Shown in pieces: positions 9,282 through 18,304 of a DNA stretch of 64,000 nt. The first letter of the stretch is position 1. Every line of letters starts with the position of its first letter. Under the pieces are notes generated by a model that had not been told where the DNA came from, searched no databases, and saw only the letters and a program-made list of their open reading frames with translations. Origin of the DNA: Bradyrhizobium rifense (lineage in GTDB: Bacteria > Pseudomonadota > Alphaproteobacteria > Rhizobiales > Xanthobacteraceae); the NCBI RefSeq assembly GCF_008123425.1, contig NZ_VSSS01000015.1, positions 124,001 to 188,000 of the forward strand. The letters are read 5' to 3'. The position numbers and the translations under genes are program-made.

Positions 9282-10790
9282 ATGCGGTTTACCTCCCTGG
9301 TCATCGAGCTCATTCGCGCCCGGCCGCGGCTGATCGTCTGGATTGCCGTGCTGTTGCAGGCTGCGATGTGGCTGATGGTGGCGCTTCTGTTCTACCGCAG
9401 CCCGCCCGGCAGCCTTGCGACCGTGCTGGCCTTCGGCAGGGAGTACCAGGTCGGCACCGATCTTGGCCCGCCGCTGTCGGTCTGGCTCGCCGATATCGCC
9501 TATCGCGCCGCCGGCGGCCACATGTTCGGCGTCTATGTCCTGGCCGAACTCTGCGAGATCGCGACCTTCATCACGCTCTATCACCTGGCGCGCGCCGTGG
9601 TCGGCACCCAGCAGGCGGTGCTCGCCGTGCTCCTGACCATGACGGTGCTGGCCTTCTCCTCGTCCGCGCTCGACTTCGGCCCCCTGGTGCTGGCGCGGCC
9701 GTTGTGGACGCTGTTGCTGCTGCATTCCTGGCAGATCATCGGCCAGCGCCGCGGCAATGCCTGGTTCGCCTGGTCGATCGAGGCTGGCCTGCTGCTGCTG
9801 ACCACGCCGGCCGCGATCTTCCTGCTCGCATTGCTTGTCATCTTCGCGCTCTCGACCGCCGGAGGCCGCCGGACGCTGCGCGCGCTCGATCCGCTGTTCG
9901 CGCTCGTCGTCGTCGCGGTCCTCGCGCTGCCCTATGCCGTCTGGCTGATGCGCGCCGAAACCCTTGTGCTGCCGGCCCCGACGCAAATTGCCGACCTCAG
10001 CGCCCGCGCGATCCACGCCGCCTGGCTGCTCGGCGGCCTCGTCCTCGGTGCGGTGGCGGTCCCGGTGCTGACCTTCCTCAACGCTCCCGTGTTCGCCGGC
10101 AAGAGCGAGGAGGCGCCGATCATCTACCGGCCGCCGGTCGAGCCGCTTGCGCGCAATTTCGTCTATTTCTTTGCGCTCGCGCCGGCGCTCGGTGCGGTCC
10201 TGATCTCCGGCCTGTTCGGGCTCGATGCCGTCGTCGGCGGTGCCGGCGTGGTGCTGGTCATGTCGGGCCTCGCCATGGTCGTCGCGGCCGGCGATCTCAT
10301 CGCGATGCGCCGCGCGCGGATGCTGCGCACGGTGTGGCTGGCGGCCGTCGTGGCGCCCGCCGCCGGTGTCGTGCTGGCTGTGTTGTTCCTGCCCTGGAGC
10401 GGCACCGGCGAAATCGCGACATCGATGCCGGCGCGCGCGATCTCGGACTTTTTCGACGACAGCTTTGCCCGCCGCACCAACCATCGCCTGCGCGCTGTCG
10501 CGGGTGAAACCGAGCTTGCGAGCCTGATCGCGCTGCACTCCGGCCGGCCGCATCTGTTCATCGACGCTGCGCCTGCGCGTACGCCGTGGCTGACACAGGC
10601 AAAATTCAGCGAGACCGGCGGTGTCGTGGTCTGGCGCGCCTCAGATACCGCCGGCACCCCGCCGCCCGAAATCCTTGCGCGCTTTCCCGGCATCGTGCCG
10701 GAAGTGCCGCGCGCCTTCGAATGGCTGGTGACCGGACGCCAGCAACTCCTGCGCATCGGCTGGGCCATCGTGCGGCCGAAGGGAACGTGA
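9282..10790 (+). CDS. GT-C (family 39-like) integral membrane glycosyltransferase
   Basis: 502 aa with about ten hydrophobic helices, beginning with LIVWIAVLLQAAMWLMVALLF near residues 19-39. The luminal-loop pattern after helix 1, with acidic residues in GTDLGPPLSVWLADIAY and then a run of paired helices, is that of PMT_2/ArnT-like enzymes that take a lipid-linked sugar. The C-terminal 100 residues are soluble and presumably periplasmic. Acceptor and donor are unknown. I chose ATG 9282 (MRFTSLVIELI) over the ATG at 9258, because membrane helix 1 then follows a short positively charged start. No operon partner is evident; a palindromic repeat follows. Confidence 0.8.
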   Translation: MRFTSLVIELIRARPRLIVWIAVLLQAAMWLMVALLFYRSPPGSLATVLAFGREYQVGTDLGPPLSVWLADIAYRAAGGHMFGVYVLAELCEIATFITLYHLARAVVGTQQAVLAVLLTMTVLAFSSSALDFGPLVLARPLWTLLLLHSWQIIGQRRGNAWFAWSIEAGLLLLTTPAAIFLLALLVIFALSTAGGRRTLRALDPLFALVVVAVLALPYAVWLMRAETLVLPAPTQIADLSARAIHAAWLLGGLVLGAVAVPVLTFLNAPVFAGKSEEAPIIYRPPVEPLARNFVYFFALAPALGAVLISGLFGLDAVVGGAGVVLVMSGLAMVVAAGDLIAMRRARMLRTVWLAAVVAPAAGVVLAVLFLPWSGTGEIATSMPARAISDFFDDSFARRTNHRLRAVAGETELASLIALHSGRPHLFIDAAPARTPWLTQAKFSETGGVVVWRASDTAGTPPPEILARFPGIVPEVPRAFEWLVTGRQQLLRIGWAIVRPKGT

Positions 10791-10811
10791 GGCGCGCGCT
10801 CTCTCTCCGTC

Positions 10812-10896
10812 GTCATTGCGAGGAGCCCTTGCGACGAAGCAATCCAGAATCCCTCCGCGGAAAGATTCTGGATTGCTTCGCTGCGCTCGTAATGAC
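10812..10896. repeat. REP-like palindrome (GTCATTGCGAG family), copy 1
   Basis: Two long arms carrying GTCATTGCGAG...GAAGCAATCCAGA and its complement around a central CCTCCGCGGA. Near-identical copies lie at 20917-20994, 31958-32035 and 57470-57553. It separates the convergent glycosyltransferase and uracil-DNA glycosylase genes. Confidence 0.85.
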
Positions 10897-10917
10897 GATG
10901 ATAGGGCGTTCCGCCCC

Positions 10918-11724
10918 TTACGCGCCCGCCAGCACCTTCGCGATCGCGCGCAGGTCCTGCCAGGCCAGCCTCTTGTAGGACGGCGAGCGCAAGAGATAGG
11001 CCGGGTGGAAGGTCGCCAGCGCGCGGATGGTGCGGCTACCCGTGTCGTAGTCGAACCAGCGTCCGCGCGTCCGCATGATGCCTTCGCGCGTCGAGAGCAG
11101 CGTCTGCGTCGAGGGATTGCCGAGCGTCACCAGCACGTCGGGGTTCACGAGCTCGATGTGGCGCTGGATGAAGGGCAGGCAGATTTGCGTCTCCTGCGGC
11201 GTCGGCGTGCGGTTGCCGGGCGGCCGCCAGGGAATGACGTTGGTGATATAGGCCGTGGTGCGGTTGAGCCCGATCGCGCCGATCATGAGGTCGAGCAGCT
11301 TGCCGCTGCGTCCCACAAACGGCAGTCCCTCGATGTCCTCGTCACGGCCCGGCGCCTCGCCGACGAACATGATGCGCGCCTGCGGATTGCCGTCGGCGAA
11401 CACCAGCCGCGTCGCAGTGTGTTTTAGCGCGCAGCCTTCGAAATTCTGCATGAGCTCGCGCAAGGCCTCGAGCGTGGGCGCGGTGCGCGCGGCCTCGCGG
11501 GCCGAGGCAATGGCGACGTCGGGCGCCGGTGCTGCCTCGCCGCGCATCACCGCAGGCGCGGCGACTGGCCGCGGTGCTTCGACCGGCGCCGCGCGCGGGG
11601 CCGGCGGCGGGGCGTCTAATTCCGCCAGGCGGTCGACCGGTTCCTCGGCGAGCGCGCAGTCGACTCCGGCCTCCAGATAGAAGGCGAGAAGCTCTCGGAC
11701 GGTGGGTGCGGGCTCGGGGATCAT
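10918..11724 (-). CDS. Uracil-DNA glycosylase, family-4-like, lacking two Fe-S cysteines
   Basis: 268 aa. Residues 1-80 are a Pro/Ala-rich linker-like region; the UDG fold runs from 85 to 265. Motif A is [20 protein letters not shown] (122-141), the middle block is [20 protein letters not shown] (159-178), and motif B is HPAYLLRSP (240-248). Classical family-4 enzymes bind a 4Fe-4S cluster with four cysteines. Here C98 and C182 remain, but the second site is K101 and the third is W166 (IPWRPP instead of CRPP), so a cluster is unlikely. From memory, such an enzyme was characterised from Bradyrhizobium diazoefficiens as a separate broad-specificity UDG class. It removes uracil from DNA at the start of base excision repair. 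ATG 11724. Confidence 0.93.
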   Translation of the reverse strand: MIPEPAPTVRELLAFYLEAGVDCALAEEPVDRLAELDAPPPAPRAAPVEAPRPVAAPAVMRGEAAPAPDVAIASAREAARTAPTLEALRELMQNFEGCALKHTATRLVFADGNPQARIMFVGEAPGRDEDIEGLPFVGRSGKLLDLMIGAIGLNRTTAYITNVIPWRPPGNRTPTPQETQICLPFIQRHIELVNPDVLVTLGNPSTQTLLSTREGIMRTRGRWFDYDTGSRTIRALATFHPAYLLRSPSYKRLAWQDLRAIAKVLAGA

Positions 11725-11860
11725 TTGGAAAGTCAGACTATTAGTTCATCTTAAGGCGCCTTGCATCCCAGCGGAACGCATTTCCGTGGTTGTCCTACCC
11801 GGAAAAATCGGAAACAAGGGAGCGCAAATGACAAGGAACCGTCTCAAGGGCTGAGATCAG

Positions 11861-13522
11861 ATGAGCACCGAAGAACTTCCCCCGCGCGAATCGATGGAAT
11901 TCGACGTCGTCATCGTCGGCGCCGGCCCCTCGGGCCTGGCCGCGGCGATCCGGCTGAAGCAGATCAATGCCGATCTCAACGTCGTCGTGGTGGAGAAGGG
12001 CTCCGAGGTCGGTGCGCATATTCTCTCCGGCGCCGTGATCGATCCGGCCGGGCTCGACAAGCTGATCCCGGACTGGCGCGAGGACTCCGATTGCCCGCTG
12101 AAGACGCAGGTCAAGGACGACCGCTTCTACTGGATGACCGCCGGCGGCGCGATCAAGCTACCGGGCTTCATGATGCCGCCGCTGATGGACAACCATCACT
12201 GCTATATCGGCTCGCTCGGCAATGTCTGCCGCTGGCTGGCGCGCAAGGCCGAGGCGCTCGGCGTCGAGATCTATCCGGGCTTTGCCGCCGCCGAAGTGCT
12301 CTATGACGAAAAGGGCGCGGTGAAGGGCATCGCCACCGGCGACATGGGCATCGGCCGCGACGGCAAGCCGAAGGACTCCTTCACCCGCGGCATGGAGTTG
12401 CTAGGCAAGTACACGCTGTTCGCCGAAGGCGCGCGCGGCAGCCTGACCAAGCAGCTGATCGCGAAGTTCGCACTCGACTCCAAGAGCGAGCCCGCGAAGT
12501 TCGGCATCGGCCTCAAGGAAGTCTGGCAGATCGATCCTGCCAAGCACCAGAAGGGCATGATCCAGCATTCGTTCGGCTGGCCGCTCGACCTGAAGACCGG
12601 CGGTGGCTCGTTCCTCTATCATTACGACGACAACCTCGTCGCCGTCGGCTTCGTTGTGCATCTGAACTACGACGATCCCTATCTGTCGCCATTCGACGAA
12701 TTCCAGCGCTTCAAGACTCATCCCTCGATCCGCGGCACCTTCGAAGGTGCCAAGCGCCTTGCCTATGGCGCGCGTGCCATCACCGAAGGCGGCTACCAGT
12801 CGGTGCCGAAGCTGACGTTCCCCGGCGGCGCGCTGGTGGGCTGTGCGGCCGGCTTCGTCAACGTGCCGCGCATCAAGGGCGTGCACAATGCGATGGGCAC
12901 CGGCATGCTCGCCGCTGAAAATGTCGCGGCCGCGCTTGCGGCTGATCGCGCCAACGACGAGATCGTCGACTACGAGAATGCGTGGCGGTCCTCATCGGTC
13001 GGCAAGGATCTGTTCCTGGTCCGCAACGTCAAGCCGCTGTGGTCGAAGTTCGGCACCGTGCTCGGCGTGGCGCTCGGCGGCTTCGACATGTGGTTCAACA
13101 CGCTGTTCGGCACCTCGCTGTTCGGCACGCAGTCCCATGCCAAGCCTGATCGCTCGACGCTGGATCCGGCCAAGCAACACTCGCCGAAGAGCTATCCGAA
13201 GCCTGACGGCAAGATCTCGTTCGACAAGCTGTCCTCCGTGTTCCTGTCCAACACCAATCACGAGGAAGATCAGCCGATCCATCTCCGGGTGGCCGACATG
13301 AACCTCCAGAAGATGTCCGAGCACGACGTCTTCGCCGGCCCGTCGAATCGCTATTGCCCGGCCGGCGTCTATGAGTGGGTCGAGGAGGGCGCGAGCCCGC
13401 GCTACCAGATCAACGCCCAGAACTGCGTCCACTGCAAAACCTGCGACGTGAAGGACCCCAACGGCAACATCACCTGGGTTCCTCCGGAGGGCGGCGGCGG
13501 TCCGAACTACGAGGCGATGTAA
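11861..13522 (+). CDS. Electron transfer flavoprotein-ubiquinone oxidoreductase
   Basis: 553 aa, full length for ETF-QO. It passes electrons from reduced ETF (fatty-acid and amino-acid dehydrogenases) through FAD and a 4Fe-4S cluster to ubiquinone at the membrane. The FAD-binding Rossmann motif VIVGAGPSGLAAAIRLK is at about 16-32; GYQSVPKLTFPGGALVGCAAGFVN and KGVHNAMGTGMLAAE form the second FAD/quinone region. Cluster cysteines are at 499, 522, 525 and 528 in the C-terminal ferredoxin-like domain (CPAGVYEW, then CVHCKTCDVKDP). Start ATG 11861. It is divergent from the uracil-DNA glycosylase gene across 136 nt. No etfAB lies in the window. Confidence 0.97.
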   Translation: MSTEELPPRESMEFDVVIVGAGPSGLAAAIRLKQINADLNVVVVEKGSEVGAHILSGAVIDPAGLDKLIPDWREDSDCPLKTQVKDDRFYWMTAGGAIKLPGFMMPPLMDNHHCYIGSLGNVCRWLARKAEALGVEIYPGFAAAEVLYDEKGAVKGIATGDMGIGRDGKPKDSFTRGMELLGKYTLFAEGARGSLTKQLIAKFALDSKSEPAKFGIGLKEVWQIDPAKHQKGMIQHSFGWPLDLKTGGGSFLYHYDDNLVAVGFVVHLNYDDPYLSPFDEFQRFKTHPSIRGTFEGAKRLAYGARAITEGGYQSVPKLTFPGGALVGCAAGFVNVPRIKGVHNAMGTGMLAAENVAAALAADRANDEIVDYENAWRSSSVGKDLFLVRNVKPLWSKFGTVLGVALGGFDMWFNTLFGTSLFGTQSHAKPDRSTLDPAKQHSPKSYPKPDGKISFDKLSSVFLSNTNHEEDQPIHLRVADMNLQKMSEHDVFAGPSNRYCPAGVYEWVEEGASPRYQINAQNCVHCKTCDVKDPNGNITWVPPEGGGGPNYEAM

Positions 13523-13816
13523 GGGCGCGCCAGGCGACTAAATAGGTCCGAAGGGTGATGTAGCGCACGTTCGCGTGAGGACCGGGCTGCGGCCACCGGC
13601 CGCGGCCACGATAAGGCCACAGTAGCGGCGTCTTGGGGCCCTCTTGGTCAATTTGGGGCGCGCGGAGGGGATCGCGCGGTCCGAATCCTTGCGGTGAAGC
13701 GCCAAAAGCGGCATTGTCCGACCCGACGGTTCCGGGTCCCATGTCGCCGGCCGCGTTCGCGTGCGAGACGGCCTTTTGCTTCAAACCCAGGCACTACCAA
13801 CTCAAGGCGAGCCCTG

Positions 13817-15613
13817 ATGTTTTCAAATCGTTTCAACCGCTGGACTGCTGCTGCCATCGCCCTTGCCGGCTCTGCGATCGTGGCGGTCCCCGGCGGCGTG
13901 CTGGCGCAGACGCCGGATCATCCGGCCGACACTGCGGCGCAGTTTCCGACCCGAAACGATCTGAAGGCGCTCACCACCGCCGGCAGCTATCTCGCCGCCC
14001 GCCACGCCGCCGTCGAGCGCGACGCGACCTCGGCCGCCGCCTTCTACCGCTCCGCGCTGCGGACCGACCCCAAGAACAACGAGCTGCTCGACCGCGCCTT
14101 CATCGCCTCGGTCGGCGATGGCGACATCGAGGAAGCGGTCAAGCTCGCCGAGCGCATCCTCACCATCGACAAGACCAATCGCGTCGCGCGCCTCGTGGTC
14201 GGCGTGCATGATTTGAAGCTGAAGAAATATCCGAGCGCGCAGAGCAACATCAACCAGTCGATTCGCGGACCGATCACCGATCTGGTCGCAACGCTGCTGT
14301 CCGGCTGGGCCGCCTATGGCGCGGGCGATGCCAAGGGCGCGGTCGCGACCATCGACAAGCTGGCGGGCCCGGAATGGTATCCGCTGTTCAAGGACCTGCA
14401 CGCCGGCATGATCCTCGAGAACGCCGGCAAGGAGAAGGACGCGGGCGTCCGTTTCGAGCGCGCCTACAAGCTCGACGATTCCATGCTGCGCGTCAGCGAG
14501 GCCTATGCGCGCTGGCTGTCGCGCAACAAGGACGCCGCCTCGGCGACCGCTGTCTATGAAGCCTTCGACAAGAAGCTCGCCCGTCATCCGCTGATCGTGG
14601 AAGGCCTGCGCGAGACCAAGGCCGGCAAGAAGCTGCCGTCGCTGGTCGATTCCGCGCAAGCCGGTGCGGCCGAGGCGCTCTACGGCATCGGCGCCACGCT
14701 GACCCGCCGCGGCGGCGAGGATCTGGCGCTGGTCTATCTCCAGCTCGCGCTCTATCTCCAGCCCACTCATCCGCTGGCCTTGCTCTCGCTCGCCGACCTC
14801 TATGAATCGGTGAAGCGGCCGCAGATGGCCATCAAGATCTATGAGCGCGTGCCGTCGAGCTCGCCCCTCAAGCGCAACGCGCAGATCCAGCTCGCCATCG
14901 ATCTGGATTCCGCCGACCGCACCGACGAGGCGATCAAGATCCTCAAGGGTGTGACCGCCGAGGACTCCAAGGATCTCGAAGCCATCATGGCGCTCGGCAA
15001 TCTCGAGCGCGGCCGCAAGAAGTTCGGCGACTGCGGCGCGACCTATTCGCGTGGCATCGACGTGCTGCCGGCCGGCAACGACAAGGCCAACAGCGTCTGG
15101 TACTACTACCGCGGCATCTGCGAGGAGCGCACCAAGGAGTGGGGCAAGGCCGAGGCCGACATGAAGAAGGCGCTCGAGCTGCAGCCCGACCAGCCGCATG
15201 TGCTCAACTATCTCGGCTATTCCTGGATCGACCAGGGCGTGAACCTCGACGAAGGCATGAAGATGATCAAGCGTGCCGTCGAGCAGCGGCCCGACGACGG
15301 CTACATCGTCGATTCCCTCGGCTGGGCCTATTACCGCATCGGCAATTACGAAGAGGCGGTGAAGAACCTCGAGCGCGCGATCGACCTGAAGCCCGAGGAT
15401 CCCACCATCAACGACCATCTCGGCGACGCCTATTGGCGCGTCGGCCGCACGCTGGAAGCAAAATTCCAGTGGGCGCATGCCCGCGATCTCAAGCCCGAGC
15501 CGGACGATCTGCCGAAGATCGAAGCCAAGATCGCCAACGGCATGACGGATGACAATTCGAACTCTTCGGCCGCGCAGGCGGACAAGAAGAAGGACGACGG
15601 CAAGGGCGGTTGA
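13817..15613 (+). CDS. Secreted or periplasmic tetratricopeptide-repeat protein
   Basis: 598 aa. A signal peptide is visible: basic RFNRW, a hydrophobic stretch to about residue 28, then a likely cleavage after VLAQ. The mature part is mostly TPR helices, clearest at the C-terminus in PDQPHVLNYLGYSWIDQG, PDDGYIVDSLGWAYYRIGNY and PEDPTINDHLGDAYWRVGR. It ends in a charged, Lys/Asp-rich tail. Such proteins are scaffolds; possible outer-membrane or lipoprotein partners are not identifiable here. The frame is open 41 codons upstream, but the signal peptide fixes the start at ATG 13817. The 294-nt gap 13523-13816 before it holds no recognisable gene or motif. Confidence 0.9.
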   Translation: MFSNRFNRWTAAAIALAGSAIVAVPGGVLAQTPDHPADTAAQFPTRNDLKALTTAGSYLAARHAAVERDATSAAAFYRSALRTDPKNNELLDRAFIASVGDGDIEEAVKLAERILTIDKTNRVARLVVGVHDLKLKKYPSAQSNINQSIRGPITDLVATLLSGWAAYGAGDAKGAVATIDKLAGPEWYPLFKDLHAGMILENAGKEKDAGVRFERAYKLDDSMLRVSEAYARWLSRNKDAASATAVYEAFDKKLARHPLIVEGLRETKAGKKLPSLVDSAQAGAAEALYGIGATLTRRGGEDLALVYLQLALYLQPTHPLALLSLADLYESVKRPQMAIKIYERVPSSSPLKRNAQIQLAIDLDSADRTDEAIKILKGVTAEDSKDLEAIMALGNLERGRKKFGDCGATYSRGIDVLPAGNDKANSVWYYYRGICEERTKEWGKAEADMKKALELQPDQPHVLNYLGYSWIDQGVNLDEGMKMIKRAVEQRPDDGYIVDSLGWAYYRIGNYEEAVKNLERAIDLKPEDPTINDHLGDAYWRVGRTLEAKFQWAHARDLKPEPDDLPKIEAKIANGMTDDNSNSSAAQADKKKDDGKGG

Positions 15614-15619
15614 GGCCGC

Positions 15620-15690
15620 GCATGATCCGGAAAAGTGTGCAGCGGTTTTCCCCGCGACAAACGCGGAACGCGTTTGCGCAGAGATCATGC
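15620..15690. repeat. Dispersed palindrome (GCATGATCCGGAAAA family)
   Basis: The outer arms GCATGATC (15620-15627) and GATCATGC (15683-15690) enclose AAAAGTGTGCAGCGGTTTTCC and GCGGAACGCGTTTGCGC. I recognise this layout as a common rhizobial intergenic palindrome (from memory). It lies between the TPR gene and ispE. Confidence 0.65.
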
Positions 15691-15726
15691 GCAAAGCAAA
15701 AGTAAGTAACTGGGGGCGTATCGCCG

Positions 15727-16611
15727 ATGCCGGCGTTGGTTGAAGAAGGGCGCGCGAAGGTCAATCTGAGCCTTCGCGTGGTCGGCCGTCGTGCCGACGG
15801 CTATCATGATCTCGAAAGCGTGGTTGCGTTCGCCGATTGCGCCGACCGGCTCACGCTGGAGCCGGGTGGCGAGCTCAGGCTTGCGACCACCGGGCCGCTT
15901 GCCGCGGCCTGCGGCGAGACCTCAGACAATCTCGTGTTCAAGGCCGCGAAACTGTTGGCCGACGCGGTGCCGAATTTGAAGCTCGGCGCCTTCGCGCTCG
16001 ACAAGGTCTTGCCGGTCGCAGCCGGTATCGGCGGCGGTTCGGCCGATGCGGCGGCGGCGCTGCGTCTTCTCGCGCGCCTCAACAATCTGTCGCTCGATGA
16101 TCCCCGGCTCCAGCAGGTCGCGCTTGCGACCGGCGCCGACGTACCGGTGTGCCTGTTCTCGCGCGCCTGCGACATGACCGGCGTCGGCGAGCAATTGCTG
16201 CCGCTGGCATTGCCGAGCATGCCCTGCGTGATGGTCAATCCGCGCGTGCCGGTTGCGACCAAGGACGTGTTTAGGGAGTTGGGCCTGCGCAACGGCGAAT
16301 TGCTGGTCGGCGCCACTGACGTCCTCGAATCTCCGGCCTGGCCGGAGCAGGGCGGGTCGATTGCCGATTGGGTCGATGTTCTCGACACCGTCGCCAATGA
16401 TCTCGAAGCCCCTGCGCTGCGCATCGAACCTGTCATCGGTGACGTGCTGGAAGCCTTGCGCTCTTCCGCCGGCGTCAAGCTGGCGCGGATGTCCGGCTCG
16501 GGCGCGACCTGCTTTGCGATCTACGGCGCGTCCGCGGAGGCGCATGCCGCTGCCGAGACGATTCGGCGCGACCACCCCGGCTGGTGGGTGCATGCGGGAA
16601 CGTTGAGCTGA
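15727..16611 (+). CDS. ispE: 4-diphosphocytidyl-2-C-methyl-D-erythritol kinase
   Basis: 294 aa, normal family length. It phosphorylates the 2-hydroxyl of CDP-methylerythritol in the MEP isoprenoid pathway. GHMP-kinase features are the N-terminal RAKVNLSLRVVGRRADGYHD with the substrate Lys and His-Asp, the ATP loop LPVAAGIGGGSADAAAAL near 96-113, TGADVPVCLFS, and the C-terminal RMSGSGATCFAIYG. Start ATG 15727. Isoprenoid precursors from this step feed the polyprenyl diphosphate synthase encoded at 21183-22190. The upstream gap contains a dispersed palindrome and the downstream gap another. Confidence 0.97.
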   Translation: MPALVEEGRAKVNLSLRVVGRRADGYHDLESVVAFADCADRLTLEPGGELRLATTGPLAAACGETSDNLVFKAAKLLADAVPNLKLGAFALDKVLPVAAGIGGGSADAAAALRLLARLNNLSLDDPRLQQVALATGADVPVCLFSRACDMTGVGEQLLPLALPSMPCVMVNPRVPVATKDVFRELGLRNGELLVGATDVLESPAWPEQGGSIADWVDVLDTVANDLEAPALRIEPVIGDVLEALRSSAGVKLARMSGSGATCFAIYGASAEAHAAAETIRRDHPGWWVHAGTLS

Positions 16612-16632
16612 GTATTTCCTCGGCGACGGTCC

Positions 16633-16718
16633 CGTGGGTTAGCCGCAGGCGTAACCCACCACTGTTTGTATCCGCGGAGACAGAAGAGGTGGATTACGCT
16701 CCGCTAACCCACCCTACG
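16633..16718. repeat. Inverted repeat (GTGGGTTAGC / GCTAACCCACC)
   Basis: The left arm CGTGGGTTAGC and right arm GCTAACCCACCCTACG are complementary, with an inner partly paired GGCGTAACCCACC/GGTGGATTACGCT. It sits between convergent ispE and the hydrolase gene and is a member of the same broad class as the element at 2819-2921. Confidence 0.75.
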
Positions 16719-16727
16719 GCAGCGGAG

Positions 16728-17603
16728 CTAACCCGCGCCTTGCGCGGCAAGCCCGAGAAACTGCCGGATCTCACCCAGCACCTCCGCCGGCTTGTCATGC
16801 TGCAGCCAGTGCCCGGCACCGGCGATGGTTGCGATGCGCGCCTGCTGGAAATAGCGCTCCAGGCCTGCGGCCCTGGCGCCGGCGAGAAAGCTTTCGCCGG
16901 CATTGAGCAGCAGCGTGGGGCAGGCGATGCGCGACCACAGCGTGACGTGGTCGTCCGGCCAGAGCCGGTGCGGTGCGGAGGCGCGCTGGTACGGGTCGAA
17001 CTTCCAGCTATAGGTGCCATCATCGTTCCGGCGCGCGCCGTGCGTGGCAAGGTGCAGCGCGAGCTCGCGGGAGAGCCGCTTGTTGTGAAACACCATCTGC
17101 GCGGCCGCGTCCTCGAGGGTCGCATAGCGGCGCGGGGTTCGGTCGTGCAGCCTGTCGAGCTGGCTGACCCATCTGCCGATGCGCTCATGCGTCGGAGGCT
17201 TCGGCGTGTCAGGCAACATCGTCACGCCGTCGAGCACGACGAGCTTCGTGACCTGCTCGGGGAATGAGCCTGAAAAGATCAGGCTCACCATGCCGCCCAT
17301 CGAATGGCCGACGAGCGTCACTTGAGGCGCTGCGATGCTGCGCACGAGCTGGGCGAGATCGTAGACATACTCCGTCAGCGCGTAGCTGCCGCCCTTGGTC
17401 CAGTCGGAATCGCCGTGGCCACGCAGGTCGGGCGCGATCACGTGAAAATGCGGCTGCAGCGAGCGGGCGATGGCATCCCAGCTCCGGCAATGATCGCGGC
17501 CGCCATGAACCAGGATGAGCGGTGACGCACTCTCATTGCCCCACTCGGCATAATGCAGCCGCAGGCCGTGGGATTCGTAGTAGCGACTTTGCGGGGCGAG
17601 CAT
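16728..17603 (-). CDS. Alpha/beta-fold hydrolase
   Basis: 291 aa. The oxyanion block is LILVHGGRDHCRSWD (29-43), followed by VIAPDLRGHGDSDW. The nucleophile elbow is VGHSMGGM with Ser101, and the catalytic His is probably in AGAGHWLQHDKP near the C-terminus. A PTLLLNAGES strand carries the acidic region. The substrate is unknown. I chose ATG 17603 (MLAPQSRYYESHGL), where homology begins; the open frame extends 22 codons upstream with unrelated sequence. It is monocistronic and converges with ispE. Confidence 0.88.
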   Translation of the reverse strand: MLAPQSRYYESHGLRLHYAEWGNESASPLILVHGGRDHCRSWDAIARSLQPHFHVIAPDLRGHGDSDWTKGGSYALTEYVYDLAQLVRSIAAPQVTLVGHSMGGMVSLIFSGSFPEQVTKLVVLDGVTMLPDTPKPPTHERIGRWVSQLDRLHDRTPRRYATLEDAAAQMVFHNKRLSRELALHLATHGARRNDDGTYSWKFDPYQRASAPHRLWPDDHVTLWSRIACPTLLLNAGESFLAGARAAGLERYFQQARIATIAGAGHWLQHDKPAEVLGEIRQFLGLAAQGAG

Positions 17604-17688
17604 CGGGCAGTGATCCCTGGAATGCCGGACAAGACGACAGCAGGACTGGAGTAGCCTGCTGCCGGTCATTCGACAAGCAATCGGGCGG

Positions 17689-17847
17689 TCATGCTGGCTT
17701 CGGCGCCGGGCCAGGTTTGGGCGTCGGCTGATGCGCCAGGCGAGCGCGTCGCCGCATCTTGAGCAGCTTCGCAGCGCGACAGCGACGAGCGGCGCGCGAC
17801 AACGAATTTGGCAGGAGGTGGTAACGCGACCAGGACATCATCTTCAT
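17689..17847 (-). CDS. Candidate small basic protein (52 aa)
   Basis: It begins MKMMSWSRYHLLPNSL, continues as an Arg/Lys/Ala-rich helix-forming segment and ends with a proline-rich PTPKPGPAPKPA tail. A good Shine-Dalgarno sequence (GGAGGG) lies five nt upstream of the ATG at 17847. I do not recognise the family. It occupies the 424-nt interval between the hydrolase (17603) and the secreted protein (18028); nothing else was seen there. It could be a chance frame in GC-rich DNA. Confidence 0.4.
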   Translation of the reverse strand: MKMMSWSRYHLLPNSLSRAARRCRAAKLLKMRRRARLAHQPTPKPGPAPKPA

Positions 17848-18027
17848 CGAACCCTCCATCGCAACATCAATGGGTGAGCCCTCGGCGATGCCACGTTCGA
17901 ATTCCGCGCGTTACATATCGGCAAGTCATGACAGATTGGACAGCTTGTTCATCGGCGTTAAACCTTCGTAAGACACCGAACGCGTTCGTCGTTCACCGCC
18001 TCCAACGAACGTTAGGAGGTGAAAATC

Positions 18028-18297
18028 ATGAAACTCGTTTCTGCGCTTGTCGGCCTCGCTGCTCTCGGTGGTGTCGCTCTGTCCACCGGAGCGGCATCGG
18101 CCCAGCCGATCGACGTCCCCGGTGCGTCGGGCGTCGTTCCGTCAGGCTATATCTGCAACGAATGGGGCCATTGCTGGCACCGCCACTATTACGGCGGCGG
18201 CTACTATCACCCGCATTACTGGGGTGGTTACGGCTGGCACCGTCATTGGGGCGGCGGCTACGGCTGGCATCATTGGCACCACTGGCATCAGTGGTGA
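18028..18297 (+). CDS. Small secreted His/Gly/Trp/Tyr-rich protein
   Basis: 89 aa. The N-terminus MKLVSALVGLAALGGVAL ending ASAQ is a signal peptide, so the protein is exported. The mature part begins with QPIDVPGASGVVPSGYICNEWGHCW and then becomes a low-complexity run of His, Trp, Tyr and Gly to the end. Two cysteines sit in ICNEWGHCW. The dense histidines suggest metal binding (inference). The SD AGGAGGT at 18014-18020 fixes ATG 18028; a GTG at 18019 overlaps that SD. A strong terminator follows, so the gene is probably its own transcription unit. Confidence 0.85.
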   Translation: MKLVSALVGLAALGGVALSTGAASAQPIDVPGASGVVPSGYICNEWGHCWHRHYYGGGYYHPHYWGGYGWHRHWGGGYGWHHWHHWHQW

Positions 18298-18304
18298 AAT
18301 CCGG

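Noticed and set aside
8139..10553. Very long minus-strand open frame opposite rnhB and the glycosyltransferase gene
   Set aside because: Translation is His/Arg/Gln/Asp-rich low complexity without any domain. It is a mirror frame of high-GC third-position coding, while the plus strand has well-conserved proteins.
13823..15694. 623-codon minus-strand open frame opposite the TPR gene
   Set aside because: No family features; the plus-strand TPR protein with signal peptide explains the region.
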